Of a stretch of DNA of 64,000 nt, positions 22,047-31,123 are shown one piece after another (positions within the stretch are counted from its first letter, which is position 1; each line of letters begins with the position of its first letter). The DNA is from Haematococcus lacustris (lineage: Eukaryota > Chlorophyta > Chlorophyceae > Chlamydomonadales > Haematococcaceae). The notes beneath the pieces were generated by a model. The model was not told the DNA's origin, searched no databases, and saw only the letters and a program-made list of their open reading frames with translations. The stretch lies in the NCBI GenBank assembly GCA_030144725.1, contig JASKMD010000010.1, forward strand, positions 2,486,347 through 2,550,346, read 5' to 3'. The position numbers and the translations under genes are program-made.

Positions 22047-22363
22047 GTGTTATTGGGCTGTGTGGAGTATACCCAGTGCACATGGACTGGTGCTCGAGTG
22101 CCTACCACCTACATCATTGCCTGACCCCTGAGGGCTATCGTGTAGAGTTGGCATGAATGCATACACTAATGTAAGCTGATGACAGCTCAACAAAGGGGGG
22201 CATAATACTGTGGCTCAGCAGGCTGCTGCTGCTGCTGCTGGGCCTTTGGAGGCTTGTCTCGCAGCCGCTTGTAGCCCAGGCCAGGGCACTCCTTGCCCTT
22301 GGTTAGCAGCGCTCCCTGGTCTGGCCAGTGGCACAGCTCCAGCGGCCGCCACCTGCTCGCAGT
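22047..22363 (-). pseudogene. Fanzor C-terminus and 3' end, truncated
   Basis: The minus-strand frame reads SRWRPLELCHWPDQGAL, then GLGYKRLRDKPPKAQQQ, matching the last residues of the Fanzor at 53.96-54.12 kb. Downstream of the stop lies the conserved Fanzor 3' region (GGGCTGTGTGGAGTATACCC at about 22054) with hairpin GGTGC-TCGA-GTGCC at 22089-22102. The outer tip is missing: the sequence starts directly at the end of copy A homology. On the other side it is joined to a retropepsin fragment at about 22364. Confidence 0.7.
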
Positions 22364-22630
22364 CATTCCCCAGCGGCACATCAAAGTGTGGCAGGAGAGA
22401 AGGCATAACGTTGAGTTGGCAGGGTACAGTAACACCTGGCAGTCTCAACTCAGCCTTGAAATACTGGGAACAGCTCAGCACAGTGTTGTTTGCAGCATGC
22501 CACTCTTGCATGTGCTTCAGCATGTGGACAAATACAACATGTGCAACAACAAAAGATGCACTGACAAAGCTGTAGATAGCACCAGTGTCACACAAGACAC
22601 GTGCAGGATGCTCATGCAGGTGAACAACAA
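22364..22630 (-). pseudogene. Retropepsin fragment of an older minus-strand retroelement
   Basis: The minus-strand frame shows LCDTGAIYSFVSASF (aspartic protease D-T-G-A plus a following hydrophobic stretch) and, about 60 residues later, LLPHFDVPLGND, the paired motif typical of LTR-element proteases. The frame resumes beyond the inserted chromovirus at 29601-29770, showing that this protease was split by that insertion. It is truncated after LGND by the Fanzor fragment. Confidence 0.6.
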
Positions 22631-22635
22631 CGTGC

Positions 22636-22815
22636 TGTTACGTGACCATGCTGAGTAAGATTGCATGCGGACAGAATATCTGAAAGGTCTCAAAGTTCCC
22701 TATGAGAAATGTGTGAGTGGTGAGGTGTTCTGAGGCTGGGTCCGATTCCCAGGTAGATGGACTACGCCCTGATCTACGATGGATACCTCAGAACACTATA
22801 GCCGCTAACGCAACA
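22636..22815 (+). repeat. 5' LTR of the chromovirus
   Basis: 180 bases, TG...CA ends, identical by eye to the 3' LTR. The following GTGGTTTCCGACC would be the place for a primer-binding site; I cannot assign the tRNA. Confidence 0.95.
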
Positions 22816-23051
22816 GTGGTTTCCGACCGATGTTCTGAGCCGGACTGGGTGTGTTTGAGACGAGCGACAGAGAGCGTGTGGAAGCGTGGTTGTATTGAAG
22901 CGACTGTAGTGCGCCAGTTTGTAAAAGTCGTGAGGCGACGGCGGAGTGCGGACGCTGAGTGGCTAGTGAGCCTGTGAGAGCTGAGAGCCTGAGTGGCTAG
23001 TGAGCCTGTGTGGCTAGTGAGCCTGCGTGCGGAAGACCTTTGTGCGGTACA

Positions 23052-23390
23052 ATGACCCAGTCGGCTGAGGGAAGTTCTGCGAGAGCGGCGATGGAAGGGG
23101 GCAATAGTCCGGAGGACTTGCAAAGAACTGTGGAGGCCTTGCAAGCTCAGTTGGCCGCAAAAGAGCGGGAGTTGCAAGAGTCCCGTGAGCGAGGGAAGCG
23201 TAGTGGTGGCCCAGGAAGCAATGGGCATGAGGAGGGTGAGCGCAGAGAAGCAGTTTCTGGAAGCGCGGCTGGATGCGGTGCAAGCCAGCATGGAGCGCTT
23301 GCGAATCTTGGCGGAGCTGGCCTGGGAGTCAGGCCGCCCCAACATGGGGTTAGTAATGTTTATGCAACTACTCTCTGAATACCGCATCGT
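23052..23390 (+). pseudogene. Chromovirus gag, N-terminal remnant
   Basis: From ATG at 23052 the frame encodes a helical, probably coiled-coil segment (DLQRTVEALQAQLAAKEREL), then shifts frame near 23200 and continues as EKQFLEARLDAVQASMERL in the frame of 23185-23442. Gag structural domains and a zinc knuckle are not found; sequence after about 23390 looks unrelated. Identification rests on its position after the 5' LTR and its helical character, not on a diagnostic motif. Confidence 0.5.
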
Positions 23391-24209
23391 TTTCAATAGC
23401 GTTTGTCACATTGGCAGCCACGGTTTAGTCCGCGTAATCTGACCATCAGCGCTAGCCATTGGAGTCTTTGCTCGCGTACTGCCACATGTGCCCGCGAAGA
23501 AATCACAGCGGCGAGACGAGTCTCCTTGGCACGGTGAGCCACATCGCTGTGACCCCATCTACCTAGCGTAGTGAGCTGGTTATGCACAAATGGAATGTCC
23601 GGCAAACATCCAACGCGATGACTGCCAGGCGTGCAGGGCGCCTAGACGGGGTGATTGAAACATCTGGGCGTATTCGCTTTCGCCGAATACACCATTTGGG
23701 TCGGCGCACACTAAGGTATCACCGGGTTACACCCCCCCCCTCCTCCACTGTGTCCTCCACCGTGTTGCACCCGCTGCACCCATAGAAAAAGCGATACGTA
23801 ATGTTTGTTCTTGACCCATTGGCGCATCTTTTGAAACAAAGCGCACGTTGAATAGCCCAGGCCTCTATCAGTTTGACATCTTCAAAGTGACATCATCTTC
23901 TCCAAGCAGAATCAGGGCCACGGGGCTGTGGGGTGGCAGTTGAGCTATGAAACTTTGCACGCAGGTGGATGGCATGTAGGGGAGTGTAACTCTTAAAGGA
24001 GCCGAGTCCAAATTCGGTCATGGTGTGGAGTTGCGTGACTGACTGCATGGCCCTGGCCCTGAGATCGGCTAAGGGAGTTGGGGGTCACAGACCAAAGTGA
24101 GCGTATGGCTTATCTGAGTATGAGCGTTTGTAACACTGTCCTAGAGGAGCTTAACCTAGTAAGTAGCATGTTGTAAGTCCGAATAGTCGAGCTGTGGCAT
24201 TGCCCTCTA
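23391..24209. other. Unassigned interior of the chromovirus, left of the hAT element
   Basis: About 0.8 kb where the rest of gag is expected. I see no gag motif, no clear inverted ends and no convincing frame. It may be an additional, unrecognised insertion or decayed gag. Confidence 0.35.
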
Positions 24210-24217
24210 GGTATGAG

Positions 24218-25134
24218 CAGGGCTGTGGGATACGGGCTTACACAATACGGATCCGCTTACGTGCTTACCGTAGTACGTGGTCACACGCGTAAGGTTCCGC
24301 CTAACCAATCCGTAAGGTTCCGCCGTAAGGGGCCCATGCAAGCATGCGGGGCGTCTTTTTCGCCTTTCCCCTTCCGCCTTCCCTGCTTCCGCCAACCCTG
24401 CTTTTCCTTGTTCCGCAAACCTAAAATACTTGCTTACTTTGTTGCTTGTGTGTGTTTGCAACCTTAACTCATCACAACCTCTCGCAGCCCAACCATCAGC
24501 CATCAACATCAACTTCAGCCTCGTGCCTAAGCAGGTCTGCACTGTCACAGCAGCTGCTGGGTTGCTAGGCTGCCGAACCTTGAACCCTCCCCATCTCAGC
24601 CATGCAATGAAGTCATGCATGCAGTGAACTGGCGCCCTTGTAGCGTGCGCCACTGACGTGAGTATTGCGCCAGATGCCTTCCAGCACCTGCACGACATGG
24701 GGTAGTAGTAGGTGGCACAAGCAGAAAGATGGCACAGTAGTAGGTGGCACAAGAAAAAAGCTGCCTCCTTGGCTCACCTCTTGGTCCTAGCTCTGGTCCT
24801 GCGGGGTCTTGCGCATCCACCTCTCGTACTCCTCCCAGTCTGCATCCGACAAGGTCTTCGGCTTGCGCTCCAACACTCTCCTGAGTGAAAAACAACGAAT
24901 TACATGCAATGAAGTCATGCATCTGCTGAGTGGCGCGTGGTGACCCCAGCTCCATGGCAGTCGATGTGCGCTGGTCGCGACGCACTAATTCTGCTGCGGG
25001 GCTTAAGGTCACTGGGTGCTTCACACATACGGGTGGCGGTTGGATCCGGATTTGACCCGTATTACTTACGGACATACATACGTACGGGTTACCACCCGTA
25101 TATCCGTAACTTACCCCGTATTGCCACAGCCCTG
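24218..25134. mobile_element. hAT-type DNA transposon, 917 bp, nested
   Basis: The ends are inverted: CAGGGCTGTGGGATACGGG at the left and, on the complement of the right end, CAGGGCTGTGGCAATACGGG. They are flanked by the 8-bp direct repeat GGTATGAG at 24210-24217 and 25135-25142. CAGGG tips and an 8-bp duplication are hallmarks of hAT elements. Subterminal TACGGG/CCGTA motifs are frequent. No transposase is recognisable; a short minus-strand segment near 24800-24870 reads plausibly as protein but has no known motif. Probably non-autonomous. Confidence 0.9.
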
Positions 25135-25142
25135 GGTATGAG

Positions 25143-25645
25143 GGGTAGGTGGGCTCATTGCCACATCGCCGCAACCGCTTTCCGATCCGACTGCTGCTGC
25201 CGACGCGCAAGCTCATGTAGAGCAGCCCAAGTGACGCGCGCGGTCGAAGCGATGACTGCATGCTCCGCTACGGCTCAAATTTGAATCACTAACTTTGACG
25301 CTTTGCTGTGCACGGCCTACTCTGTGTTTAATTATTCTGGATGGGTGAAGGGTAGCTGGCTGGGTTGGCTACATTCTGAGCCAGCTATCATAAGTTTTGG
25401 CGCAGCGAGTGCAGAGTTACAGCCGTCCTACTACCAGGGGTCGGTTTACTGTTATTTTTTGAATGTTGGGAGCGCCTGACTGGGAGACGCAAGTGGTCGG
25501 TCGCTGCCAGGAGCACCAGCGGCACAGCATGTGGTCAGAACGAACGTGAGCCTGCCTGAGGCTTGGAAGATTGATGATGTGCTGCGAAACAGGGACTTTG
25601 AGTCTTACTTTTGGCTTGTGGGCCAGTGGTGCCGTGCGACGCATT
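25143..25645. other. Unassigned interior of the chromovirus, right of the hAT element
   Basis: About 0.5 kb between the hAT element and the protease. No gag motif or other feature is recognisable; it may be decayed gag or part of the same unknown insertion as 23391-24209. Confidence 0.35.
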
Positions 25646-25910
25646 ATGATGGACACTGGCGCTACCTTCAGCATCATCAGTGATCAGTGGCTGCAAAAGC
25701 ACAAGATAGACCCATCTGATGCTACGTTGGAGTAGGAAGCCATGAGACGGCCAACAATGAGCGTGTGGTGCTGAATGAGAAGAGGACAGGCCTGCTGGAG
25801 ATTCAGAAGAGCAAGACCATCGTATTGGCGTCATTGAATGCCGGAGTCGACTTAATTCTGGGACTGGCTGTTCGCCAACGACGTGGTGATGAAACCGAAG
25901 CACGTTATTG
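25646..25910 (+). pseudogene. Chromovirus protease fragment
   Basis: The plus frame reads MDTGATFSIISDQWL at 25649 (D-T-G-A-T catalytic motif of retropepsins), then meets a stop near 25731. Another frame carries LILGLAVRQRR, resembling the late LG.. motif. At least one frameshift or stop separates it from the reverse transcriptase. Confidence 0.7.
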
Positions 25911-26078
25911 TCGCCTGCCATCGTTTGAAGCCGTAGCTCAGGCTGCCGTAGCCTCAGGAGGGCTAGTCGAACCAGCGGAACCGCTCAGCGTGGGACAGAC
26001 GGCGAGGCTGCTTCGCAAGGGATGCCGCAGCTTGCTGTTGTTGGTGCAGCCTGGCAGTGAAAGTGACTGGTTGCTGCA

Positions 26079-27340
26079 GTGGCAGGCTGCAAGGAGAGCA
26101 GTGACAAGGACAAACCTGAGCTGGTCACAGATGCAGAGCTGCAGGCTGCGCTAGATGAGTACTCTGATGTGTTCCAGGACATGCCACCAGGCCTGCCCCC
26201 AGACAGGGGTGTAGGGCACACCATCAGGATGGAGACTGATGCGTTGCCACCATACAAGCGGCCTTACAAGCTGAGCCCCAAAGAGGAGGCTGAGGTCAAG
26301 AGACAGGTGTCAGAGCTGCAGGCCAGGGGGCTGATAGAGCCCAGTAGCAGCCCCTATGGAGCCCCTGTGCTGTTTGTGGAGAAGAAGGATGGGTCGTTGA
26401 GGATGTGTGTTGACTACAGAGCACTAAACAAATTGACGGTGAAAGACAGATACCCCTTGCTTGGGATTGGTGACCTCTTTGACAAGCTGGCTGGCAAGAA
26501 GGTGTCAGGATCAGTGAGGCGGACCGGCCCAAGACAGCATTCCTGACGCCCATGGGGCAGTTCCAGTTTAAAGTTGTGTTTCGGGCTTACAAACGCTCCT
26601 GCTACCTTCCAACGAGTCATGAACAACGTGTTTCGACCTCTGATCAACAAGTCTGTGCTGGTTTACATTGATGACATCCTGGTCATGAGCAATACTGCTG
26701 AGGAGCATGTGCGACATCTGAAAGAAGTGCTGGAGCTCATGAGGCAGCACAAGCTCAACGCCAAACGATCAAAGTGCGAGTTCAACAAAACAGAGCTGGG
26801 CGAACACGAGTTTAACAAGACGCAGCTGGCGTTCCTGGGCCACATCGTGGGCAGCCAAGGCATTGCAGTCGACCCAGCAAAAGTGAAAGTGGTTGGGAGT
26901 GGCACGTTCCGCGCAACCTGAAGGATCTGCAGGCCTCCCTGGGGCTGGCAAACTACTTCAGGCGGTTCATACCCAACTTCAGCTCTCTGGCTGCGCCGTT
27001 GACGAATCTGACCAGCAAGCAAGTGGCTGCTGCGTATGACTGGGAACACTTTGGGGGTAGCGAGCTAGAAGCATTCGATGGCCTGAAAGAGGCGCTGTGC
27101 TCTGCTCCTATGCTGGCTCTGCCTGACTTCAGCAAGCCTTTTGTAGGGTGCACCGATGCGTCGCTGATAGGCACCGGTGGTGTGCTGATGCAAGATGGCA
27201 GGCCAATTGCTTACACAAGTAAAAAGATGTCCCCAGCTGAGCCGCGCTATGCCACTGAAGAGCAGGAGCTGCTGGGTATAATCAGCGCAGTCAGAGAGGG
27301 AGGTGCTATTTGGATGGAGCGGTTGATGTTACAAGCCTGA
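26079..27340 (+). pseudogene. Chromovirus reverse transcriptase and RNase H, broken
   Basis: The first frame (26079-26546) carries [40 protein letters not shown] and [19 protein letters not shown], typical Ty3 RT blocks. Just after LAGKKV about a dozen residues that normally include the first palm aspartate (LDLRSGYHQ-type block) are absent, and the frame shifts. Next come FGLTNAPATFQ and the catalytic box VYIDDILV (26574-26921). RNase H follows at 26999-27340 with CTDASLIGTGG and TEEQELLGII; TDHNPL is in the next frame. Three frame changes plus the missing palm block make it inactive as written. Confidence 0.92.
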
Positions 27341-29288
27341 CTGATCACAATCCCCTCAGCTACCTGCAAACACAGCCCAACCTGTCGAAGCGGCAGGTCA
27401 GATGGATGGAAGAGCTATCACGCTACAAGTATGAGATCAAATACATACCCGGTGCAACTAATGTGGCTGACCCTATCAGCCGTAACCCCGCTCTGGCCAA
27501 TGAGGTGGCGCTTACATGCTCATCATCACCACACAATGTTGACTCTGAAGACGCCATGACTGTGATCATGACGCTAAGCTCCCGGGCTGAAGGGCTGATC
27601 TACGCCATCACTACACGCCGCACTGCTGCCCGGCTGCGAGAGAGTGTTGAGCTGGGGCAGGTGGCTGCCCGGGAGGCTGCCCAAAGAGCAGGCCAATTGG
27701 CCCCACCTGATGATTTGGCTGCTGCCCATACGCCTGGCCAGGCAAGAATGACAAGTGCACATAAAAAGGGGGCGCAGCCAGGTGGGGGGGAAGCCCTGCG
27801 GCAGCAACAACAAACAACAGAGTCACAAAACAAATCAAACAAACAAGGTGATGACGGGCAGTCCACAACTGAGTCGGGTCCCTTAACCCTAATGCAGGCA
27901 ACCAAACAAGCCTATGCGGCTGACACACGCTTTGCTGATGAGGCCTTCACATCGCAGCTGCACCAGCATGAGGGGCTGTGGCTGACTGAGTGGGGCATAG
28001 TGGTGGTTCATGATGACGCTGCGCTGCGGAAGAAAGTGATATACACCATGCATGACACCAGGTCTGTTGGTCACCTGGGTATGACGAAGACCCTTGAGCA
28101 GGTGACGCGCTGGTTTACATGGCCCGGTGTGTCAGAGAATGTGAAGAGCTATGTGCGCAGCTGCCACTCGTGCCAAGTGAACAAGTCAAGTGCCAAGAAG
28201 CCTGCTGGCCTGCTGCAGCCGCTGCCCATACCTGAGAGACCATGGGACAGCGTGTCAATGGACCTCATAGTGAAGCTACCTGCAAGTGGGCCCAACAAAT
28301 ATGACTCAATATTAGTGTTTGTGGACAGACTAACAAAGATGGTACACCTGGTGAAGACCTGGGAGAGCATGACTGTTCCTTGAGCATGTGTTCCGGCTGC
28401 ATGGGATGCCAAGGAGTGTGGTCAGTGACAGAGGGCCCCAGTTCCACAACAAGTTCAAGGCTGAGGTGACCAAGCTGCTCCAGGTCCAGGTGAACCTATC
28501 CAGCGCCTACCACCCTGAAACAGATGGCCAAACAGAGCGTGTTAACCGGGTGATAGAGGAAATGCTAAGGCACTTCATCAGGCCTGACCAGCGGGACTGG
28601 GCGGAGTACTTACCTCTGGTGGAGTTCGCCATCAACAATGCCTGGCAGGAGTCCGTCCGCAGTACGCCTTTCTATGGCTACCATCCGCGAGTGGCTGAGC
28701 TGCTGGACCTGCCCCAGAAAGTGCCGCAGGCGCACGGGTTCGTGGCCAGTGCGAGGCAGGCGGTGGAGCAGGCTAGGCAATGCCTAGCCCGAGCGCAGAA
28801 GCGCATGAAGGCCTATCAGGTGTTTGAACCTGGCGACATGGTGTTGTTGAGCACACAAAACATGAGTCCTTTCCGAGTTGAGTACGTGGTGGGCAGAGCA
28901 GCAGTGAAGCTGGACCTGCCTGAGGAGTGATCCCGGATCCAACGTGTTCCATGTGTCCCTTGTGAAGCCTTACAGGACCTACGATGCCTCCGATCAGGTG
29001 CCTGGGCATGCAGGTCCACCCCCACTGCAGTGGCTAGATGGAGAGCCAGAGTACAAGGTGGAGAAGGTGGTGGATCACCGGCTGGCCAAGAGCCCTGGCA
29101 AGCCCAAGAGCACTGGCAAGCCCAAGAAGAGGCAGTTTGAGTTCCTGGTCAAGTGGCAGGACCATGGGGACGAGCACAACACGTGGGAGTCCAGGTCACA
29201 GCTGGTAGGATGCCAGGAGTTGTTGACTGCGTACCTACAGAAGCTCGGTTTGGAGGCTATTATGGTCGAGGCTGAGGCGGTGGGCTGA
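27310..29288 (+). pseudogene. Chromovirus integrase with C-terminal chromodomain, broken
   Basis: Frame 27310-28383 holds the end of RNase H (LTDHNPLSYLQT), a spacer, the HHCC zinc domain (GHLGMTKTLEQV...CHSCQ) and the start of the catalytic core (WDSVSMDLIVKLP). A shift or short deletion near 28381 moves the frame to 28388-28930 with SVVSDRGPQF and ETDGQTERVNRVIEEML, the second and third acidic motifs. Another shift near 28930 leads to 28944-29288, a chromodomain (EYKVEKVVDHRL, FEFLVKWQDHGDEHNTWE). Chromodomains direct chromovirus integration to marked chromatin. Catalytic D, D and E are all present but in different frames. Confidence 0.92.
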
Positions 29289-29415
29289 TGTGAGGAGGCC
29301 ATGAAAGGAACTCAGACACCTAGCGCTAGTGTGGGCGCGAGTGACGGCACAATGTGCCTGAGCGGGGCAACACCACGGTGGTCAGCTGAGTGCAGCTGAG
29401 CCAGGTGGGGGGGAA

Positions 29416-29595
29416 TGTTACGTGACCATGCTGAGTAAGATTGCATGCGGACAGAATATCTGAAAGGTCTCAAAGTTCCCTATGAGAAATGTGTGAGTGG
29501 TGAGGTGTTCTGAGGCTGGGTCCGATTCCCAGGTAGATGGACTACGCCCTGATCTACGATGGATACCTCAGAACACTATAGCCGCTAACGCAACA
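29416..29595 (+). repeat. 3' LTR of the chromovirus
   Basis: Same 180 bases as the 5' LTR, preceded by a G-rich polypurine tract and followed by the CGTGC target duplication. Confidence 0.95.
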
Positions 29596-29600
29596 CGTGC

Positions 29601-29770
29601 AGGATGCTCATGCAGGTGACCAACAAAGGCAATGTGGATGGATGCCCCATCCACATGTGCAGCAGACAACACATGAGCAGGTTCACACACAAAGCAAGCC
29701 TGGAATTGCTTCACCATGCCATCGGTCTGCATCCTAGCACCCTGAGGGCGCCTACTCTGATACTGCCTTA
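29601..29770 (-). pseudogene. Upstream half of the split minus-strand gag-pro
   Basis: The minus-strand frame reads MVKQFQACFVCEPAHVLSAA and runs up to HLHEHPAR at the chromovirus insertion point. The same HLHEHPAR is repeated left of the insertion (22600-22630), followed by VLCDTGA. Together with the zinc-knuckle frame at 29927-30349 this is an older LTR-type retroelement on the minus strand. Confidence 0.55.
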
Positions 29771-29926
29771 GGGTACCACTACTCTCTGTCCACCTTCTCC
29801 TTTAACTCCTCTCTGCACCTTCTCCTTTAGCTCCCTTACCCTTAACTCTGGTTTCCTTTCTTCTAGGTGTTTCCCCCTAGTCTTTGCCCCTCTCACCTCT
29901 TACCAGTCCTCTTAACAGTCCTTTTC

Positions 29927-30349
29927 TCAGTCTTTTACCTTGGGGTTGGCTCGTATCCATCCAAGCCCTGACTCCTTTGTGTAACCACTACTACTACCAC
30001 CACGGTCAGGGCTGCGGTCTTGCTTGACAGCCTTGGAGGGAGCAGAGCCACCCTTCTTCAGGTCTTGCATCAGCTCCCATGTGCCAGCATCCTTCATAGT
30101 AGCCTCCTTGCTCAGGCCAGAGGCCTTCCTCTTGCAGTGCTTGGTCCAGTGGGATGACTGTCCACAGTGGTAGCAGTAGCCACGGGCAGGAGGGGGACCC
30201 TCACCGTCAAATGAGGTAGCAGAAGGACGACCAGGAGGTGGGCCAGGGTACCTTGCCTGCAGCCCACGTTGTGCTTTGGCCACCTGGTGCACAACAGCAA
30301 CCGGGCGCCTTGAAGCAAGATGCACACCAGAGCCAGCAGCAGGCCTCAT
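29927..30349 (-). pseudogene. Gag-like CCHC zinc-knuckle ORF (140 aa)
   Basis: The complete small frame starts MRPAAGSGVHLASRR and has the zinc knuckle CYHCGQSSHWTKHC (CX2CX4HX4C), then a basic segment and SGYTKESGLGWIRANPK before its stop. It is nearly identical to the copy A fragment (4811-5161) up to QDRSPDRG, where copy A switches to LINE sequence. It is followed on the same strand, after stops, by the protease fragment interrupted by the chromovirus, so it is probably the gag of that older element. Confidence 0.65.
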
Positions 30350-30775
30350 CCAAAGTGCCTCAACAACAGGACCACGCAGATCTTCTGACAGGCCTTATGG
30401 CTGAGCTTAAAGGAGGGGCTGGAGGAGGTAGGGTGACCAACGAGGGGTCCAGGTGGGGGAGGGTACGGGAGACAGGAGGGGGAGGGTCAGAGGCTAAGTA
30501 GGAATATGAAGTTGGAGCATAAGCGCGCATTGGGACTTACAGAGAAAGGGTCCAAGACATCCGGGGCCCGAGCTTGAGGTGGATGTGGGGGAGAAGGTGT
30601 GGGTTGGGGGGGAGGTGGGGGTGGGAGAGGTGGTGGTGGAGGTGGAGGGGAACCAACATCCGGTGCTTTACATGTCGCACAACAAGGGTGCCTGGTAGGA
30701 TTGCTATCTTACCAAAAGTTTGATCTGAAGTTACATTCGTTTGTTTGCACGAAGTTGCATTCCATTCGCCTTCCA

Positions 30776-30892
30776 GCCCCCCTTGTCCCTGACTCAAATG
30801 GTGTTAATGGGCTGTGTGGAGTATACCCAATGCACATGGACATGGTGCATGAGTGCCTACCACCTACACTACTGCCTGACTCCGGAAGTGTT
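30776..30892 (+). other. Relic Fanzor-element end (copy B)
   Basis: Partner of 5974-6090: CCCCCTTGTCCCTGACTC, GGGCTGTGTGGAGTATACCC and hairpin GGTGC-ATGA-GTGCC at 30844-30857. Immediately downstream, about 30903-30985 carries a short insertion (AAAAATACGTATCTG...) absent from copy A. Confidence 0.7.
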
Positions 30893-31123
30893 GAAACTAG
30901 CTGTATTATACAAAAATACGTATCTGTATCGATACACGTATCTTGTATTACCCATCACTGCTCCTGCCTGACTCTGGAGTTGAAACTAGCTGTTGAAACT
31001 ACCAGGCCCTACATTCGCCTTCCAACACCAATCATTGAACACCAGCATGCACGTGCCAATGATGTAGCAGTTGCCAACTGTCAAGGCATCCACTCCTTCA
31101 TTCAAACATGTTCATCTGAACAC

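Larger units (their letters stand above)
22636..29595 (+). mobile_element. Ty3/gypsy chromovirus LTR retrotransposon, 6960 bp
   Basis: Two direct 180-bp LTRs (22636-22815 and 29416-29595) begin TGTTACGTGACC and end GCTAACGCAACA; I find no difference between them. The 5-bp target duplication CGTGC flanks the element at 22631-22635 and 29596-29600. The purine tract AGGTGGGGGGGAA precedes the 3' LTR. Internal order is gag, protease, reverse transcriptase, RNase H, integrase, chromodomain, which defines a chromovirus. All reading frames are broken, and gag is interrupted by a hAT element. The insertion site is the second copy of a 31-base tandem (CGTGCAGGATGCTCATGCAG...) in the protease of an older element. 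Confidence 0.95.

Noticed and set aside
24207..24752. 181-codon minus-strand frame as a hAT transposase
   Set aside because: It has no hAT dimerisation or RNase H motif and its 3' end lies across the element boundary.
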